From contig JAQGDQ010000409.1 in assembly GCA_030141605.1 (NCBI GenBank), positions 1-60,773 on the forward strand: 60,773 bases of DNA, in the 5' to 3' direction. The translations under genes were made by a program, and so were the position numbers. This document shows positions 1 to 11,400 of the stretch, one piece after another; position 1 is the first letter of the stretch, and each line of letters begins with the position of its first letter. This stretch comes from Tubiluchus corallicola (taxonomy: Eukaryota > Priapulida > Priapulimorpha > Priapulimorphida > Tubiluchidae). The notes beneath the pieces were generated by a model. That model did no database searches. It saw only the letters and a list, made by a program, of their open reading frames with translations, and was not told the DNA's origin.

Positions 1-512
1 GAAAATCTCTTGCTCTGTGCTGTACATACATTTACACAAAACACTTAGTCACCTACTGCTTGAGCTGCAGTTGTTTCCCCTGCGAAAACCAGCGGGAGCT
101 TCAAAAGCAAACTGCTAGGTAAGTGATTAAATGTTTGCTTTCCAGAAACAACGAGGTTAACTGCAGTGGATGATCGGGTGACAGGTTCGTAGCAAAACTG
201 CTAGGCGAGCATATTAGCTCATATGATAAACGTACCGTACCTGCTTACAAACAAAGCTGTGCTTAACATGACTGTTTCTACATACATTATAGTGCACAAA
301 AACGATGTAAAGATAACATAAAAGCAGTAAAAGCTCTTTGCACACACACAAGTCTCTTATTTTAAGTACGTAAAGGAAAAATATTGAGTCGATTATGCAG
401 AGTTATTTGAGTAATTGCCGATGGTTTCTATCTACTTTCGAATGGAAGCGGCCCATACCAGACATTTTTGAGTCAATTAGGTGACTGAGTCTATTAACCG
501 TGAGTGTAATAA

Positions 513-868
513 ATGGCGCCTACTGTATTAATCGTTACTTTGAATGAACCAATGGCGCCTACTGTATTAATTGTCACTTTGAATGAACCAATGGCGCCTA
601 CTGTATTAATTGTTACTTTGAATGAACCAATGGCACCTACTGTATTAATTGTCACTTTGAATGAACCAATGGTGCCTACTGTATTAATTGTCACTTTGAA
701 TGAACCAATGGTGCCTACTGTATTAATTGTCACTTTGAATGAACCAATGGCGCCTACTGTATTAATTTTCACTTTGAATGAACCAATGGCGCCTACTGTA
801 TTAATTTTCACTTTGAATGAACCAATGGCGCCTACTGTATTAATTGTCACTTTGAATGAACCAATGGA
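513..868. repeat. 39-bp minisatellite, about 9 units (left arm)
   Basis: Units begin ATGGCGCCTACTGTATTAAT and differ at one or two sites. As 39 is a multiple of three, both strands stay open (134- and 118-codon frames). The flank 385-560 is related to the MITE at 58447-58872, so the array seems to have grown from inside a MITE copy. Confidence 0.95.
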
Positions 869-1024
869 AAAACCTGTATCAACATGTTGCTCTAATAAAA
901 AGACTCTTGGTTCTTAACTAATGGGGCAAAATTAAATTAAACACAGGTCATCAAGTGAATCCATTTTTGGAGCTTTTCATTCGAAAAGAGAAGCAATTCA
1001 AGGTGCAGATGTTGATTTTTTTAG

Positions 1025-1280
1025 GAGATTCCATTGACAGATATCATATCAGTAGATCAAGCGTCCGATCCGGTTTCCACCGATGCGACACGAAACCCCC
1101 ACTGTTTTGAGATTCACATGATCAATGGGTTAATTTATTACGTGGGGGAGGACCGACTAACGCAAGACGTCGTGTCTCCGGACACCGGCAGCGGAGCAGC
1201 GGCTGCAAAGACATGGGAGCATGCAATCCGGCAAGCCCGGATGCCCGTAACACCACAAGTGAGCAGTTCCAGTGCGGGAA
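1025..1280 (+). pseudogene. Antisense copy of PRKD exon 11 (PH domain end), protein-identical
   Basis: 256 bp between TTTTTTTAG and GTAAGT, same length and splice signals as 4502-4757 but on the opposite strand to the gene. I find three nucleotide differences, all third-position (in the codons of the NPHC, GED and SSS stretches), and no amino-acid change. Flanking non-coding DNA of the arms is visibly more diverged. It could be a recent or gene-converted passenger copy, or an exon of a second, plus-strand PRKD copy whose upstream part lies left of the window. Confidence 0.9.
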
Positions 1281-1526
1281 GTAAGTAGATTGATCTTGGC
1301 TTTACGGTTTTTTCCTGAATATTTTCTGGTCAAATTAAATGTTTAGAACTTCAAAGGTCATCATTGAATTGAAATCTGATCTTTTGCAAATTCTAAGACG
1401 TTTTGTGTCTTATGGAAAATCGCATTAACCCCGAAGCAAACTTTTTAATCTGTAACAGTGTTAGACAAGCCCATGTGTAGGCTGAAAGATAAGCAATTTC
1501 AGTGAATCATATTTTAATTTTTGTAT

Positions 1527-1884
1527 CAATAAGCCTTTTCACAGTTTCAGTGATTGATGATGATCGTAAAAAGGTCAAAGGTTAAGCAAACCAGGCAATG
1601 CATTTGTGTACACTTGACAACACCTCGCAGCCCATGACGTTGTAATAGTAACAGTTTTAACAACCAGCTAGCAGCTTATCTATTTCATTTTTTCTTGTCC
1701 CCAAGTAAGATCCCGGTAGTATATATCACTCTAATGCATAATTAAGTAAAGTCCACGTAAAACGACTGAGCTTACTGAACTGATGCGGCGGATGCCTTGT
1801 GCTATCCACATGTCACATGTAGTTAAGATGCGTTGTTGTGATGCACTTTACCTGTGCACAACGAAACTGTGAAAAGGCTTATTG
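1527..1884. mobile_element. MITE family 2, left-arm copy
   Basis: Terminal inverted repeats of 22 bp, beginning CAATAAGCCTTTTCACAG and ending as its reverse complement; length about 358 bp. No coding capacity. Related copies at 3886-4255, 7238-7602, 11856-12248 and 51727-51997. Confidence 0.85.
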
Positions 1885-1995
1885 TTGTCCAACTTCGTCT
1901 TGCATTTATATCATTGCTCACTAATTTCTTTTTAGAGGGTTTTTACGTCGCCAAATTTTCTAGTCCATTATTACATTTTTTTCTACACATTTTAG

Positions 1996-2048
1996 AATCA
2001 GCAGAGAAAGCAAAAGGAGCAAATGGTCATGAAGAAGAAAATGTTGAG
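1996..2048 (+). pseudogene. Antisense copy of PRKD exon 12
   Basis: Copy of 3724-3776 with TTTTAG acceptor and GTAAAT donor intact; no difference seen. If read in the plus direction through the donor it continues VNKFI and stops at 2066. The 5' splice site is followed by no recognisable exon 13 copy. Confidence 0.88.
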
Positions 2049-2162
2049 GTAAATAAATTCATATAGTTTCACATGTAAAAAAAGATATGATATGCAGCTT
2101 TTGTGCTTCGATTGTTTGTTTTAGATTCGGGTATGTGTTTTTATAATTTTCCATTTTTTATT

Positions 2163-2270
2163 GTAAGACAATCAGTGATGAGGATGGAAAGTGAACAGGT
2201 AAGACAATCAGTGATGAGGATGGAAAGTGAACAGGTAAGACAATCAGTGATGAGGATGGAAAGTGAACAG
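2163..2270. repeat. 36-bp tandem repeat, 3 units
   Basis: Unit begins GTAAGACAATCAGTGATGAG and ends GAACAG, so each junction reads CAG|GTAAGA, a strong plus-strand splice donor. It sits exactly where the left arm's homology stops; the unit start resembles the exon 13 acceptor region (GTAGGATATCAGTGAAG) of the other arm. Confidence 0.93.
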
Positions 2271-2349
2271 GTAAGACAAGCATCAAGCATTTTCAATCAC
2301 TTAGCAACCTGCAGAAGACAGACAACATTTAATAAAGCACCACGAGCAC

Positions 2350-2456
2350 CTGAAGAATGGCAACTTCATTTTTCAACTGCGCCTCTTGCTTACGAGGAAA
2401 TCGTAATTTGTCTATCACCTTGATGGCTACCTCTCTTTTTGTCTTCTTGTATATAC
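2350..2456 (-). CDS. PRKD: PRKD exon 14: kinase VAIK lysine and alpha-C helix
   Basis: Reads (G)[19 protein letters not shown], then [20 protein letters not shown] carries the ATP-anchoring lysine; the glutamate of NEVAIL is the alpha-C partner. Family: [34 protein letters not shown]. Acceptor TTGCAG, donor GTGCTC (weak but in the right place). It lies in the spacer of the inverted repeat. The next exon (HHPGVV-like) is not seen and must be left of the window, beyond the left arm. Confidence 0.97.
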
Positions 2457-5400
2457 CTGCAATGCAAAATGTAACGGTCATCAAGTCTAGTTTCACTGTA
2501 AACAAACATACCAACTTTATGGAAGAAATTTTTATAGCATCTTAATCATACATAGTTTTGCAATACCACAATACAACCCAGCGAAAGTATCCTAGTGAAA
2601 ATAACATATACTTTAAGATGATAAGTCTAGTTTCACTGTAAACAAACATACCAACTTTATGGAAGAAATTTTTATAGCATCTTAATCATACATAGTTTTG
2701 CAATACCACAATACAACCCAGCGAAAGTATCCTAGTGAAAATAACATATACTTTAAGATGATCGCCTAATAAACTAAAGAAAACTAATCAAAGTAGTAAA
2801 ATTGACATCAGACGCGAAAAAACGAAAATTATTTTGAATAAAATAAAAAATGCGCCTCTTAGTAAACATAAACACGTATCTCAGTAAACATAAACACGTA
2901 TCTCAGTAAACATAAACACGTATCTCAGTAAACATAAACACGTATCTTAGTAAACATAGACACGATCTTAGTAAACATAAACACGTATCTTAGTAAACAT
3001 AAACACGTATCTTAGTAAACATAAACACGTATCTCAGTAAACATAAACATGTTATCTCAGTAAACATAAACACATATCTTAGTAAACATAAACACATATC
3101 TTAGTAAACATAAACACCTATCTTAGTAAACATAAACACCTATCTTAGTTAACATAAACATGTATCTTAGTAAACATAAACACGTATCTTAGTAAACATA
3201 AACACATATCTTAGTAAACATAAACACATATCTTAGTAAACATAAACACATATCTTAGTAAACATAAACATGCATCTTAGTAAACATAAACACATATCTT
3301 GGTAAACATAAACACCTATCTTAGTAAACATAAACACATATCTTAGTTAACATAAACACATATCTTAGTAAACATAAACACCTATCTTTGTAAACATAAA
3401 CACGTATCTTAGTTAACATAAACACCTATCTTAGTAAACATAAACACATATCTTAGTAAACATAAACACATATGTATGAATAAACAGCCAAAAATTCGAA
3501 TTTATTTTCATTTTCTTTTTGTTAAAATAATTACCTCCGTAGACAATACCAAACTGTCCCGAACCTAAAACGTCATCTGGAAAGATGTGATAGACTTCAC
3601 TGATATCCTACAATAAAAAATGGAAATTATAAAAACACATACCGAATCTAAAACAAACATTCGAAGCACAAAAGCTGCATATCATATCTTTTTTTACGTG
3701 TGAAACTATATGAATTTATTTACCTCAACATTTTCTTCTTCATGACCATTTGCTCCTTTTGCTTTCTCTGCTGATTCTAAAATGTGTAGAAAAAATGTAA
3801 TAATGGACTAGAAAATTTGGCGACGTAAAAACTCTAAAAAGAAATTAGTGAGCAATGATATAAATGCAAGCACGAAGTTGGACAACAATAAGCCTTTTCA
3901 CAGTTTCGTTGTGCACACAGGTAAAGTGCATCACAACAACGCATCTTAACTACATGTGACATGTGGATAAAGCAAAGGCATCTGCCGCATCAGTTCAGTA
4001 ACTTCAATTGTTTTACATGGACTTTACTTAATTATGCATTAGTCTGCGCATAGAGTGATTTATTAGCGGGTTCTTGCTTGAGGACAAGGAAAAATGAACT
4101 AGGTAATGTTCTAGCTATCTGTTAAAACTGTTACTATTACAATAGCATGGGGTGTAAGGTGTTGTCAGGTGTACACAAATGCATTGTCTGGTACACTTAA
4201 CCTTTGACCTTTTTACGATCATGTTCAATTGCTGGAATTGTGAAAAGGCTTATTGATACAAAAATTAAAATATGATTCACTGAAATTGCTTATCTTTCAG
4301 CCTACACATGGGCTTGTCTAACACTGTTACAGATTAAAAAGTTTGCTTCGGGGTTAATGCGATTTTCCATAAGACACAAAACGTCTTAGAATTTGCAAAA
4401 GATCAGATTTCAATTCAATGATGACCTTTGAAGTTCTAAACATTTAATTTGACCAGAAAATATTCAGGAAAAAACCGTAAAGCCAAGATCAATCTACTTA
4501 CTTCCCGCACTGGAGCTGCTCACTTGTGGTGTTACGGGCATCCGGGCTTGCCGGATTGCATGCTCCCATGTCTTTGCAGCCGCTGCTCCGCTGCCGGTGT
4601 CCGGAGACACGACGTCTTGCGTTAGTCGGTCTTCCCCCACGTAATAAATTAACCCATTGATCATGTGAATCTCAAAACAGTGAGGGTTTCGTGTCGCATC
4701 GGTGGAAACCGGATCGGACGCTTGATCTACTGATATGATATCTGTCAATGGAATCTCCTAAAAAAATCAACATTTACATCTTGAATTGCTTCTCTTTTCG
4801 AATGAAATGCCCCAAAAAGGGATATACTTGATCGCTTGTGTTTAATTTAATTTTGCCCCAATAGTTAAGAACCAAGAGTCTTTTTATTGGAGTAACGTGT
4901 TGATATAGGTGCTTCCATTGGTTCATTCAAAGTGACAATTAATACAGTAGGCGCCATTGGTTCATTCAAAGTAACGATTAATACAGTAGGCGCCATTGGT
5001 TCATTCAAAGTGAAAATTAATACAGTAGGCGCCATTGGTTCATTCAAAGTGACAATTAATACAGTAGGCACCATTGGTTCATTCAAAGTGACAATTAATA
5101 CAGTAGGCACCATTGGTTCATTCAAAGTGACAATTAATACAGTAGGTGCCATTGGTTCATTCAAAGTAACAATTAATACAGTAGGCGCCATTGGTTCATT
5201 CAAAGTGACAATTAATACAGTAGGCGCCATTGGTTCATTCAAAGTAACGATTAATACAGTAGGCGCCATTTATTACACTCACGGTTAATAGACTCAGTCA
5301 CCTAATTGACTCAAAAATGTCTGGTATGGGCCGCTTCTATTCGAAAGTAGATAGAAACCATCGGCAATTACTCAAATAACTCCGCATAATCGACTCAATA

Positions 5401-8400
5401 TTTTTCCTTTACGTACTTAAAATAAGACACTTGTGTGCGTGCAAAGAGCTTTTACTGCTTTTATGTCATTTTTACATCGTTTTTGTACACTATAATGTAC
5501 GTAGAAACAGTCATGTTAAGCACAGCTTTGTTTGTAAGCAGGTACAGTATTATCATATGCGCTATTATGTTAGAATAGCGGTTTTGCTTTGAATCTGTCA
5601 CCCGATCGTCCACTGCAGTTAACCTCGTTGTTTCTGGAAGGCAAACATTTAATCACTTACCTAGCAGTTAGCTTTTGAAGCTCCCCTGCTTTTCATAGGC
5701 GCAACAATGTCATCACCAACTGCAGCTCAAGCAGTAGGTGACTAAGTGTTTTGTGTAAATGTATGTACAGCACAGCACAAGAGATTTTCAAGATTTTCAT
5801 CATTATGAGAATTTCATAAACCAAATTCTTTGTGAAGAAATGAAGCAACAGACCTTGCATGAGTTTTTGTAGTTTTTATTGGTAATAACAAAATTTGTGC
5901 AATTTTTTTATTTTATTTTTTATCAAATCATGTACTATTACTATTTATCAAATCAAATTACTATTCTTAAATAATTGTACATAATGATTTTGACATTAAT
6001 TCTTTTGTAAAATTCATTTAAAGCCTTTGTAATGCACACTAAGGTGATGAGCCATGATTCATATTTGTATAGTAGTAATAGGCTACACCCGTCGGCTAAT
6101 TGAATCAGTTGGTCAATTGGGTCAAAACACGTCCATCCCAAAGTGAGTCTATTAAATGGCACCTACTGTACCAAAATTCAATCAACTTGTTTCACAATTA
6201 CTACAAAATTAAATTGAACTAAAAGGTATTTTTAGTGCAATCACTGTATTAGTCACCAATATGAAACGCACCAGGTATTACGTAAATTTCTTTTCACAGC
6301 TTAGCTGACTAAAACCCATGATTACTTGAAAGCAGGACTAGCAATACTTTACATAAAAATATTCACTTAAAGGAAAACCGGACGATTGTGTAAACATTAC
6401 TTCAAAATAAAGTATGCTCTAAAACACTGAAAACTACAATAACTTTTTTTCAAATCAAAACCTAGATTAAATAATAATTACCTCGTATAGCTAAATTTTG
6501 TTAAACTTTCAAAGCTACGCGCGGCTCAGCTATTCCACTGAGACTGGCAATGGCGCCTTTTTGTCACATTTGCACGGCCGACAAATAAGCGCGGTACCGT
6601 GAGAAGCATAAACAGGAGCTGCAGTGTTCGTCTGTGACATCAGTGTGATGTAGAGCTCATTTTCGTGACATCATCTCAGCGTTTTATAGCAACCTTCGCT
6701 TAGGCAAACGTGCTTGACGCTCAGGGAAGATGCCCCCCATTGCGCAAACTGTAGCAGTGTTCGGTTGCCAAACTGATTACTCAACTGTAAGAAACAACTG
6801 CTAACTTTTATAGGCAAGAAAATGTATATTTTGGACAGGAAATTAAAATGAGATTGAGCCTAATCAATCGTCCGATTTTCCTTTTTAAACACGTGTAAAA
6901 ACATAAGAAAAACTTCAGTGAATTTAGAAATTACCTTATAATATTTTGATGTGTTTTCTTTCTGATATAATGTTATAGCTTTGCTATCTAATCTCCAGTG
7001 GTGAACTCTCCTCTGTAAATACAGATGATGTAAATTAAAAACAAACCAGCTGTGAAATTAGGTTGATAGACAGATTTTGCAACACTTTCCTTGTCAACAA
7101 ACAATTCACAAAGTCAGTGGCAGCTCGTGTATAGCACTGGGGAATGCAGAACCCCCTTATTTTCACTCGATACTATTGATAACATTCAATATAATGAGTC
7201 TTTTTTCTTTAATTCATTCTTTATACTTGTAAATCCTTGTGCAGATCTTAAGCACGTGACAGAACTACCACAACAACACACCTTAACTACAACCATCACG
7301 TGACAAAGTGTGGGTAAAACAAAGCTGCTGCAGTATCAGTTCAGTAACTTCAGTTATTTTACGTTGACTTTACTCAAGTATGCACTAGTCTGTGCATAGA
7401 GTGATTTACTAGCAGAATCTTGCTTGGGAACAAGAAAATATGAACTAGGTAAGATTCTAACTACCTGTTAAAACTGTTACTATTACAATAGCATGGGTTG
7501 CAAGACGTTGCCAAGTGTACACAAATGCACTGTCTGGTACACTTAACCTTTGACCTTTTCACGATCATCATCAATCACTGGAACTGTGAAAATACTTATT
7601 TGAATAATTTAATGTTAACTCAGTTTCTATGTATCAATGTGAGATGGAAATGACATAAACAACTCAGAACACGTGCTAATTACATAAATGAATACAGTTT
7701 ACATGGCAACCTGTTGTCCATATGAACTTCAGTGTCACGAAATAATAGTCTAACGAAACTGACAGTCTATTATCACAGTTGTGTTACTATCTAAGTAGCT
7801 ACACGTATATTGCAAACCAAGTGCAGTGTCTTGAGAGAGTACTAAATGTCTTCGCAATGTCAAAACATCCCTAGTGTACTACTAGTAGTTCATGGACTCC
7901 CAGGCATACAGCTGACGCTGCTCTAACGATTTGAGAACTGAACAATCAAGGTTTATGCAAGCAAGAATACAATCCTATTCTTGCGTGGGTATTAATAACA
8001 TCCTGCACTTTCACTAACCACATCTAGTAAATAATTCAAATGTTTACAAAAGTTTACCACACTCACCAGACTGTCTTTATTAGTAAAATGGACCATCCAG
8101 CCTTCTTTCAACAAAACAGATTTATTGCGCTTGGTGTTCTTGACCGACTGCACTATACGCTGCAGTGGTATGTTAGGCACACTGGGAGTACTGTAAACAA
8201 CGAAATAATGTCATTATTGCAACATTACCATAACCATGTTGCCGACTAGGGGCAACAAAAATTTCCACATCCGACTAAAAGCAACGAAATGTGGCTGAGC
8301 CATCAAGAATACTTACTAGAAAGTGCATTTCTGGCTGCAGGTAGGGGTGAACATCAAGTGTTCAAATTTGATTTGAATGAGTTTTATAGCTCAAATTCGA

Positions 8401-11400
8401 CTCAAACCTAAAGTTATAGATTTGAATGATTCAGCACTTCAACTACATATATTCATTGTCATCAAAACGTTTGAAACATCATGAAATCTGCACAATTTTG
8501 CTGCGATTTTGGTGCACAATTTTTAAACAAATCATTCGTGTTTCTAATGAAGAACAAATCAAGTAATATGCATTATCTTTGTGTAACACATTTTATTAGT
8601 GATTTGAAGGCATATTTGAAAATCTTTAAATCTTTGTTGAATTTGAATTAGATTTGGATTAGAAAATGCTGAAATTCGGAATGATGGAAGTCACAAATTC
8701 GATTAAATTCGAATTCGCTTTCTGGTAGAAAATGCTCACCCTTAGTTATTCGTTTACAAAATCTATGCGAAATTTTTTAACAGAGCCTTATTATAACATC
8801 AATATTGCTAGAGGGGCTGACAGACCTAGCTATGACAGACAGCTTTGCACAAAATAGTTGAAATTTTTAATAAATAATTTTCAATGGATTTTAAAAAAAA
8901 ATTAGATTTAAATTCACCAAGCTGTAAGCAGTATGTACACAATACTCAACAGACTTTGTAATAAGTGAAAAGTATTAAGATTTTAAATTCACTAAACTGT
9001 AAGCAGTAATTAGATAGCAGTCAGGAAACTTCAGAACTACATGCAGGATTGACACACCTCTTACAGCTAAGATTTATTTGTCGGATTTAAATAATTATCA
9101 TTGTCATTAATGATCATCATACCAATGATCAAAATTACTGTTGTCTTATCTTACTTGTAAACATAGTTGAGTGCTTTCATATGTACCAGTAGAACATTGA
9201 AAAGTAAATACACACTATTGTTGTGTCTTATCTTGCTTGTAAACATAGTTGAGTGCTTTCATATGTACCGGTAGAACATTGAAAAGTAAATACACACTAT
9301 TGTTGTGTCTTATCTTGCTTGTAAACATAGTTGAGTGCTTTCATATGTACCAGTAGAACATTGAAAAGTAAATACGCACTATTGTTGTGTCTTATCTTGC
9401 TTGTAAACATAGTTGAGTGCTTTCATATGTACCAGTAGAACATTGAAAAGTAAATACACACTATTGTTGTGTCTTATCTTGCTTGTAAACATAGTTGAGT
9501 GCTTTCATATGTACCGGTAAACCATTGAAAAGTAAATACACACTATTGTTGTGTCTTATCTTGCTTATAAACATAATTGAGTGCTTTCATATGTACTAGT
9601 AGAACATTGAAAAGTAAATACGCACTATTGTTGTGTCTTATCTTGCTTGTAAACATAGTTGAGTGCTTTCATATGTACTAGTAGAACATTGAAAAGTAAA
9701 TACACACTATTGTTGTGTCTTATCTTGCTTGTAAACATAGTTGAGTGCTTTCATATGTACCAGTAGAACATTGAAAAGTAAATACGCACTATTGTTGTGT
9801 CTTATCTTGCTTGTAAACATAGTTGAGTGCTTTCATATGTACCAGTAGAACATTGAAAAGTAAATACACACTATTGTTGTGTCTTATCTTGCTTGTAAAC
9901 GTAGTTGAGTGCTTTCATATGTACCGGTAGAACATTGAAAAGTAAATACACACTATTGTTGTGTCTTATCTTGCTTGTAAACATAGTTGAGTGCTTTCAT
10001 ATGTACCAGTAGAACATTGAAAAGTAAATACGCACTATTGTTGTGTCTTATCTTGCTTGTAAACATAGTTGAGTGCTTTCATATGTACCAGTAGAACATT
10101 GAAAAGTAAATACACACTATTGTTGTGTCTTATCTTGCTTGTAAACATAGTTGAGTGCTTTCATATGTACCAGTAGAACATTGAAAAGTAAATACGCACT
10201 ATTGTTGTGTCTTATCTTGCTTGTAAACATAGTTGAGTGCTTTCATATGTACCAGTAGAACATTGAAAAGTAAATACACACTATTGTTGTGTCTTATCTT
10301 GCTTGTAAACATAGTTGAGTGCTTTCATATGTACCAGTAGAACATTGAAAAGTAAATACACACTATTGTTGTGTCTTATCTTGCTTGTAAACATAGTTGA
10401 GTGCTTTCATATGTACCAGTAGAACATTGAAAAGTAAATACACACTATTGTTGTGTCTTATCTTGCTTGTAAACATAGTTGAGTGCTTTCATATGTACTG
10501 GTAGAACATTGAAAAGTAAATACACATTATTGTTGTGTCTTATCTTGCTTGTAAACATAGTTGAGTGCTTTCATATGTACTAGTAGAACAATGAAAACTA
10601 AATACGCACCTTGTGCAAGGCGGTTGTTGGTTTTCGGAATCGCTGCCTGTACCGTATTTGTCTTTGCTTTCCTCCTCGTCCGAACCGTCTTCAAGAGCGT
10701 TTTCAGTCTGATCTTGGACATCTTCTGGGAAGGATTCTAGTAAAGTGCAAACGTGAGTAAATTACCACTGAACTTCAACTGTAGGAGTTCTACACTTACA
10801 CGAACCGAGTAATAGTGTAAAACTGTTAAGTTATTTTGTTAATAAAACATTGAAATATTAAATCGAAATTGAAATACTTTATTAGTCATTTTAATATTAC
10901 GTGAGATAAAACAAGGAAAAAATTGTGAGCTGACCATGATTTGAACCCAGAACCTAGCAACTGCAGGTCGCATGCTCTGCCACTTAAGCTATCATTCCAA
11001 CATAGCAGAGGGCAGATAGTTAACTGACCGATCTAAATTTCTTAAAAATTTCTGATTCAATAAGGATTACTGCCATAGAAGAACTTACCTAGACTTATAC
11101 ACTAAAGGCAATATTAGTAATTAAAGTCAGCGGATACAATATCAATCATTACTGGAGAATCAACCATAAATAACCTGGCATTCTATATTACAAAGGTCAA
11201 ACTTTAGCCGCAACAGCAAAAGCGTAATTACTTAAAGCCTTACAAAGACCATTTCTTATGAACGGACAATTGAACTGCAGCCGTGGACCTAATTGCACGT
11301 CACATGCAATTACGCTAGTACCGCAAACGATATGAAAATGCTATGTAACCACTGGACACATGCGGTGATGATGTGCATAGGGTAAATGACAAATGACAGA

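Larger units (their letters stand above)
1..2170. repeat. Left arm of a large inverted repeat (enters from outside the window)
   Basis: Homologous in reverse to 3610-5788 from the very first base, so the arm probably continues left of base 1. It contains, in opposite orientation, copies of PRKD exons 11 and 12, a 39-bp minisatellite and a MITE. Non-coding parts differ by many substitutions and some indels (for example around base 80 and around 1590-1700), while the exon copies are almost unchanged. Homology ends at about 2170, essentially at the acceptor of exon 13. Confidence 0.93.
3610..5788. repeat. Right arm of the large inverted repeat
   Basis: Reverse-complement homologue of 1-2170; contains the sense PRKD exons 11 and 12, a 39-bp minisatellite and MITE family 2. 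The boundary on the right cannot be seen because the left arm is cut by the window edge; the match continues to at least 5788. Confidence 0.93.

Noticed and set aside
494-917. Open frames of 118 and 134 codons on both strands
   Set aside because: They are the translated 39-bp minisatellite; unit length is a multiple of three, so any frame without a stop in the unit stays open. Same for 4865-5288.
2163-2423. Plus-strand frame with three VRQSVMRMESEQ units
   Set aside because: A 36-bp triplication next to the palindrome boundary; no continuation to a known exon, and from the exon 12 copy in phase 0 it stops at once (TISDEDGK then stop).
2281-2545. Plus frames over 2103-2423 and 2357-2545
   Set aside because: Antisense shadow of PRKD exon 14.
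3100-3475. CRISPR-like look of the 22-bp repeat array
   Set aside because: Head-to-tail minisatellite without unique spacers, in an animal intron.
7091-8249. Plus frames at 7091-7303 and 8040-8249
   Set aside because: The first lies in MITE and flank; the second is antisense to PRKD exon 9.
10929-11001. Functional tRNA-Cys gene
   Set aside because: Acceptor stem and anticodon stem do not pair properly.
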